Of a DNA stretch of 64,000 nucleotides, positions 61,207 through 64,000 are shown piece by piece. The DNA comes from Pseudoalteromonas ostreae (GTDB lineage: Bacteria; Pseudomonadota; Gammaproteobacteria; Enterobacterales; Alteromonadaceae), in NCBI RefSeq assembly GCF_018069805.1, contig NZ_JAGPYN010000007.1, positions 124,001-188,000 of the forward strand, read 5' to 3'. The notes below the pieces were generated by a model. That model did no database searches. It was not told where the DNA came from and saw nothing but the letters and a program-made list of their open reading frames with translations. The number at the start of each line of letters is the position of its first letter. Within the stretch, counting starts at the first letter, position 1. A program made the position numbers and the translations under genes.

Positions 61207-64000
61207 ATGCCTTTAATGCGATGGCTCAGTGTCATACTGTTGAGTTTTTTAATCACTGCATGTGGTGGTGGTGGATCACTTGAAAAGGATAATGATGGCC
61301 TTGATGGAGGGGACATTGATTCTCCTACCTATACACTAAGTATTAATGGTTCGTCAGAAATCACTGGTGAAGCTGCTAATGAGGTTTCTTCAGAACAACG
61401 TTTAGTATTAATAGCTCAGTTATTGAAAAATGGCGTAGCAGCACCTAATGTCATAGTCACTTTCACTACTGATGGCGGATATGGCGTGCTTGATCCTAGA
61501 TCAGGCACTGTCAAAACTGACACTGATGGTAGCGCTAAAATATATCTTTCTGTGGGTAATACAGCTGGCGCAGGCAGCGTTAATGCGTCGGTTACAATTA
61601 ATGGCGAAACGGTTAATACCTCAGAGCCTTTTACATTTACCTCGACAGGCGAACAAGACAGTACAGCCCAAGACAGTTATACAGTTACTCTTCAAGGTTA
61701 TAGCCAAGATGCAGGTGCAGCTTCCAGTAGTGTTACAAGTCAAGCGCCTTTAGACTTAAGAGCAACGTTAAAGCAAAATGGCTCAATAGTCGCCGGTAAA
61801 CGTATTGTCTTCACGCTAGCAGACAGTATTGGCCTGTTACAGCCTACAACTGGCTCCGCATTAACTCAAAATGATGGTGTTGCGACAATTGAACTCACTG
61901 CGGGTAAAGATGCGGGAGCAGGTAAAGTGACTGCCACGTATAATGTCGATGGTGATTCTTATTCTGGAACTTTCGATTTTCAGACAACGGGTGGCCAAGG
62001 AAGTGATACTGGGGTATCGGGTACGATCACTCTTGAGCTAAATATCTTAGACCAAAATGGAGCGATATTTACATCACAAAATCCAGTTAGTAAAGATAAT
62101 AAAGGTTTGGTTACCGCTAGATTAGAAGACGATGGTGTTCCACTTGCTTCTCAATTAATCAGTTTTACATCTAAATTTACGGGTAAAATCACCCCTGAAT
62201 TAGGTACTGCATTAACTGATCAGAACGGTGTAGCCGTAGTGACACTTAGCAGTGGTAACTTTAAAGGAGCAGGCCAGGTTGTTGCAAGCTATGAGTCTGA
62301 AAGTGATGAGGTAATAACAAACACAGCCGGCTTTGTGTCAAATGGTGACGATGCACCGGTTGAAAGTGCTCAAGCAGAATTAGATATTAAACTGTTACAG
62401 GGGTGTAATGCAAATTGGGATACAAATAGAAATACTATCGCATTAAATCCGTTAGACCCTTCAACGGGTTGTGCAGTGACAAATACATTTTCATCTGATT
62501 CTCTAATTGACGTACTCATTAAGGTTGTAGATACCAGTAGTGGTGATGGTATTTCAGGGATTATTACTGAGTTATCTACAGACTTAGGTCAATTACTCCC
62601 TGATTCGGGGAAAGCTTTAACTGATAACTTTGGGTTTGCGCTGTTAAAACTACAACCAGGAGCGAGTAGTGGAGCCGGAACTTTAATTGCGACAGCAAAA
62701 GATACAAACCTAAATAAAGCATTTTCAATTAGTACGGCAGAATTAAAAATAGCAATTGATAATGGCTTGCCTAATTTATTAGATAACTCAGGTAATCCAA
62801 TTGAGGGTCAGTATCAGCCACTAGCGGCGGGTGCAACAACCGTAATAACTGTTGAAATTAGAGATACTAATGATAATTTAATCGTAACGCCTTTTGATGT
62901 TCAGTTTACATCAAGTTGCGTAGAAAGTGGTAAATCAATTATTGATGGAGCAGTCATCAGTATTGGTGGTGTTGCTACATCAACCTATAGAACAAATGGC
63001 TGCAAAAGTGCACAAGGTGATACGGTTATCGCAACAGTATTAACAGGAGGTACGCCTGAAATAGCGTCGGTTAATATTCCTGTTTCTGAAGCTGATGTGG
63101 CGTCGGTTGAATTTATTTCAGCAACTCAAAATGTAATTGCATTAAAGGGGACAGGCGGTGTTGGTCGTAAAGAAAACAGCGAACTAACATTTAAATTAAT
63201 CGATAAAATTGGTCAAGATGTTACTAGTAAACGCTTAGATTTCCGTCTTACTTCTACCAATGGCGGGATCAGTTTATCGCATCACAGTGTTGACACTGAT
63301 GCTGCTGGTTTAGCGCGAGTTCAAGTGAATTCAGGTTTTGTGCCTATGGCAGTTCGAGTGCAAGCATGTTTTATCCCTGATGGGCAAATACCTGCTGATC
63401 AAAATGATGATGTAACGTGCTGGCAAGATGTATACACGCAATGCCAAAAAGCAGAGCCTGATCGTGTTGAAGGTGTCAGCTGTCCAACAGGTAATTTATC
63501 GCTGGTGTCATTGGATCAGCAAATTATCACCGTGTCTGATTTACTTTCTATTAGCACAGGGCTTCCTGATAATAATAGTTTTACCGCTTCGATTACTCAT
63601 TATGCGACAGAAACGCTTCAATATGATAATGAAACGTTTGATATAACAGTGCTCATTGCAGACCATTTTAATAACCCAGTTCCAGATGGTACTTCAGTGT
63701 ATTTAACAACCGAGGGGGGAGCTATTGGTACTTTAGATGGCGAAGATGGTAACCCTCAGCTAGAGTGCCGCTCGGTTGATGGTGCATGTACGGTGCAATG
63801 GCGTAGCCAGAACCCTAGACCTTTTACTGAAGATAAATGGGGAAATAAATTATCAGACTACAACCCTAAAAAGTTGTTACGTGTTAAAGCAAAATATTTG
63901 GAGGACGTAGTTGGCGATACAAATCCTACATTTGCACAAAGTAATGCCGTCACACTCTCTCAGTTAAATGCAAATGCAAATTTTGCAGGATTGGTTGAAG
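61207..64000 (+). CDS. Bacterial Ig-like-repeat lipoprotein, 3' end cut by window edge
   Basis: The frame is open from the ATG at 61207 (GGAGAGGG site) to the window end, 931 codons. A lipobox LITACGGGG (Cys19) marks it as an outer-membrane lipoprotein. The rest is tandem Ig-like domains of the invasin/Big_1 type: repeated blocks of the form LxxNGxxVxGxxVxFT ... GxxLTxxDGxAxxxLxxGxxAGAGxVxA, for example VLDPRSGTVKTDTDGSAKI, LTQNDGVATIELTAGKD, LTDQNGVAVVTLSSGNFKG and LTDNFGFALLKLQPGASSG. About seven such units are present in this part. Such proteins are adhesins or envelope scaffolds. The full length is unknown. Confidence 0.88.
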   Translation, partial: MPLMRWLSVILLSFLITACGGGGSLEKDNDGLDGGDIDSPTYTLSINGSSEITGEAANEVSSEQRLVLIAQLLKNGVAAPNVIVTFTTDGGYGVLDPRSGTVKTDTDGSAKIYLSVGNTAGAGSVNASVTINGETVNTSEPFTFTSTGEQDSTAQDSYTVTLQGYSQDAGAASSSVTSQAPLDLRATLKQNGSIVAGKRIVFTLADSIGLLQPTTGSALTQNDGVATIELTAGKDAGAGKVTATYNVDGDSYSGTFDFQTTGGQGSDTGVSGTITLELNILDQNGAIFTSQNPVSKDNKGLVTARLEDDGVPLASQLISFTSKFTGKITPELGTALTDQNGVAVVTLSSGNFKGAGQVVASYESESDEVITNTAGFVSNGDDAPVESAQAELDIKLLQGCNANWDTNRNTIALNPLDPSTGCAVTNTFSSDSLIDVLIKVVDTSSGDGISGIITELSTDLGQLLPDSGKALTDNFGFALLKLQPGASSGAGTLIATAKDTNLNKAFSISTAELKIAIDNGLPNLLDNSGNPIEGQYQPLAAGATTVITVEIRDTNDNLIVTPFDVQFTSSCVESGKSIIDGAVISIGGVATSTYRTNGCKSAQGDTVIATVLTGGTPEIASVNIPVSEADVASVEFISATQNVIALKGTGGVGRKENSELTFKLIDKIGQDVTSKRLDFRLTSTNGGISLSHHSVDTDAAGLARVQVNSGFVPMAVRVQACFIPDGQIPADQNDDVTCWQDVYTQCQKAEPDRVEGVSCPTGNLSLVSLDQQIITVSDLLSISTGLPDNNSFTASITHYATETLQYDNETFDITVLIADHFNNPVPDGTSVYLTTEGGAIGTLDGEDGNPQLECRSVDGACTVQWRSQNPRPFTEDKWGNKLSDYNPKKLLRVKAKYLEDVVGDTNPTFAQSNAVTLSQLNANANFAGLVE

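Noticed and set aside
1..64000. CRISPR arrays, tRNA/rRNA genes, prophage or complete insertion sequences
   Set aside because: No regularly spaced direct repeats, no tRNA or rRNA signatures and no transposase or phage structural proteins were found by reading.

Overview
The window is ordinary chromosomal DNA of a marine gammaproteobacterium of the Alteromonadales, most likely Pseudoalteromonas or a close relative. The evidence is AT-rich coding, a TonB/lipoprotein-heavy envelope, DUF2999, DUF3718, CLCA_X and COG3014 family proteins, AlaA/AceK/SohB/YfbV orthologues, and a degenerate palindromic repeat of the kind scattered in Pseudoalteromonas genomes. The genus call is an inference from gene content. 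Both ends are cut inside genes: trpD at the left, an Ig-repeat lipoprotein at the right.

Layout. (1) 1-5.9 kb: trpE-trpG-trpD on the minus strand, preceded by two successive trp leader peptides, each with three Trp codons and its own terminator. Divergently there follow rnm, yciO and scpA. (2) 6.0-8.2 kb: a tae4-type T6SS amidase gene killed by two in-frame TGA codons, with an intact lipoprotein gene overlapping its end (candidate immunity gene), then a cytochrome b561/YceI pair. (3) 8.2-18.7 kb: a periplasmic binding protein, a small 55-aa gene, then a same-strand run of alpha/beta hydrolase, acetoacetate-decarboxylase-like protein, FAD oxidoreductase, TonB receptor and hybrid sensor kinase. 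(4) 18.8-26 kb: an atypical isocitrate dehydrogenase, a Cys/His-rich unknown, a LysR regulator, aceK, a quinone reductase, DUF2999 and a PilZ protein. (5) 26.2-29.8 kb: a looser stretch with a second-type signal peptidase, a nonsense-interrupted lipoprotein, an unknown membrane protein and an output-less response regulator. (6) 29.9-39.7 kb: metG, mrp, dcd, an EAL protein, CLCA_X, DTW (tapT), Hpt, alaA. (7) 39.7-53.2 kb: an envelope operon (COG3014-ycfL-lpoB-glycine zipper), an operon of ACT protein, EIIA-like, yffB, dapE and an M15 peptidase, then ackA-pta, yfbV, rlmA, a CbiM-like permease, xthA and DUF3718. (8) 53.3-64 kb: scpB-rluB, yciK, a VolA-type lipase, sohB, a dicarboxylate symporter and the Ig-repeat lipoprotein.

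The gene order trp-rnm-yciO-scpA at the left and scpB-rluB-yciK-sohB at the right looks like one ancestral block (compare E. coli trp-rnm-yciO-rluB-yciK-sohB) opened between scpA and scpB, so that about 47 kb of mostly core genes now lies between the two condensin accessory genes.

No rRNA, tRNA, CRISPR array or transposase gene was seen. The most interesting signals are the serial trp attenuators, the dead tae4 toxin with a preserved candidate immunity gene, the uncharacterised decarboxylase/oxidoreductase cluster, the isocitrate dehydrogenase with altered coenzyme-site residues, and an EIIA-Glc-like protein without its phosphorylation histidines.
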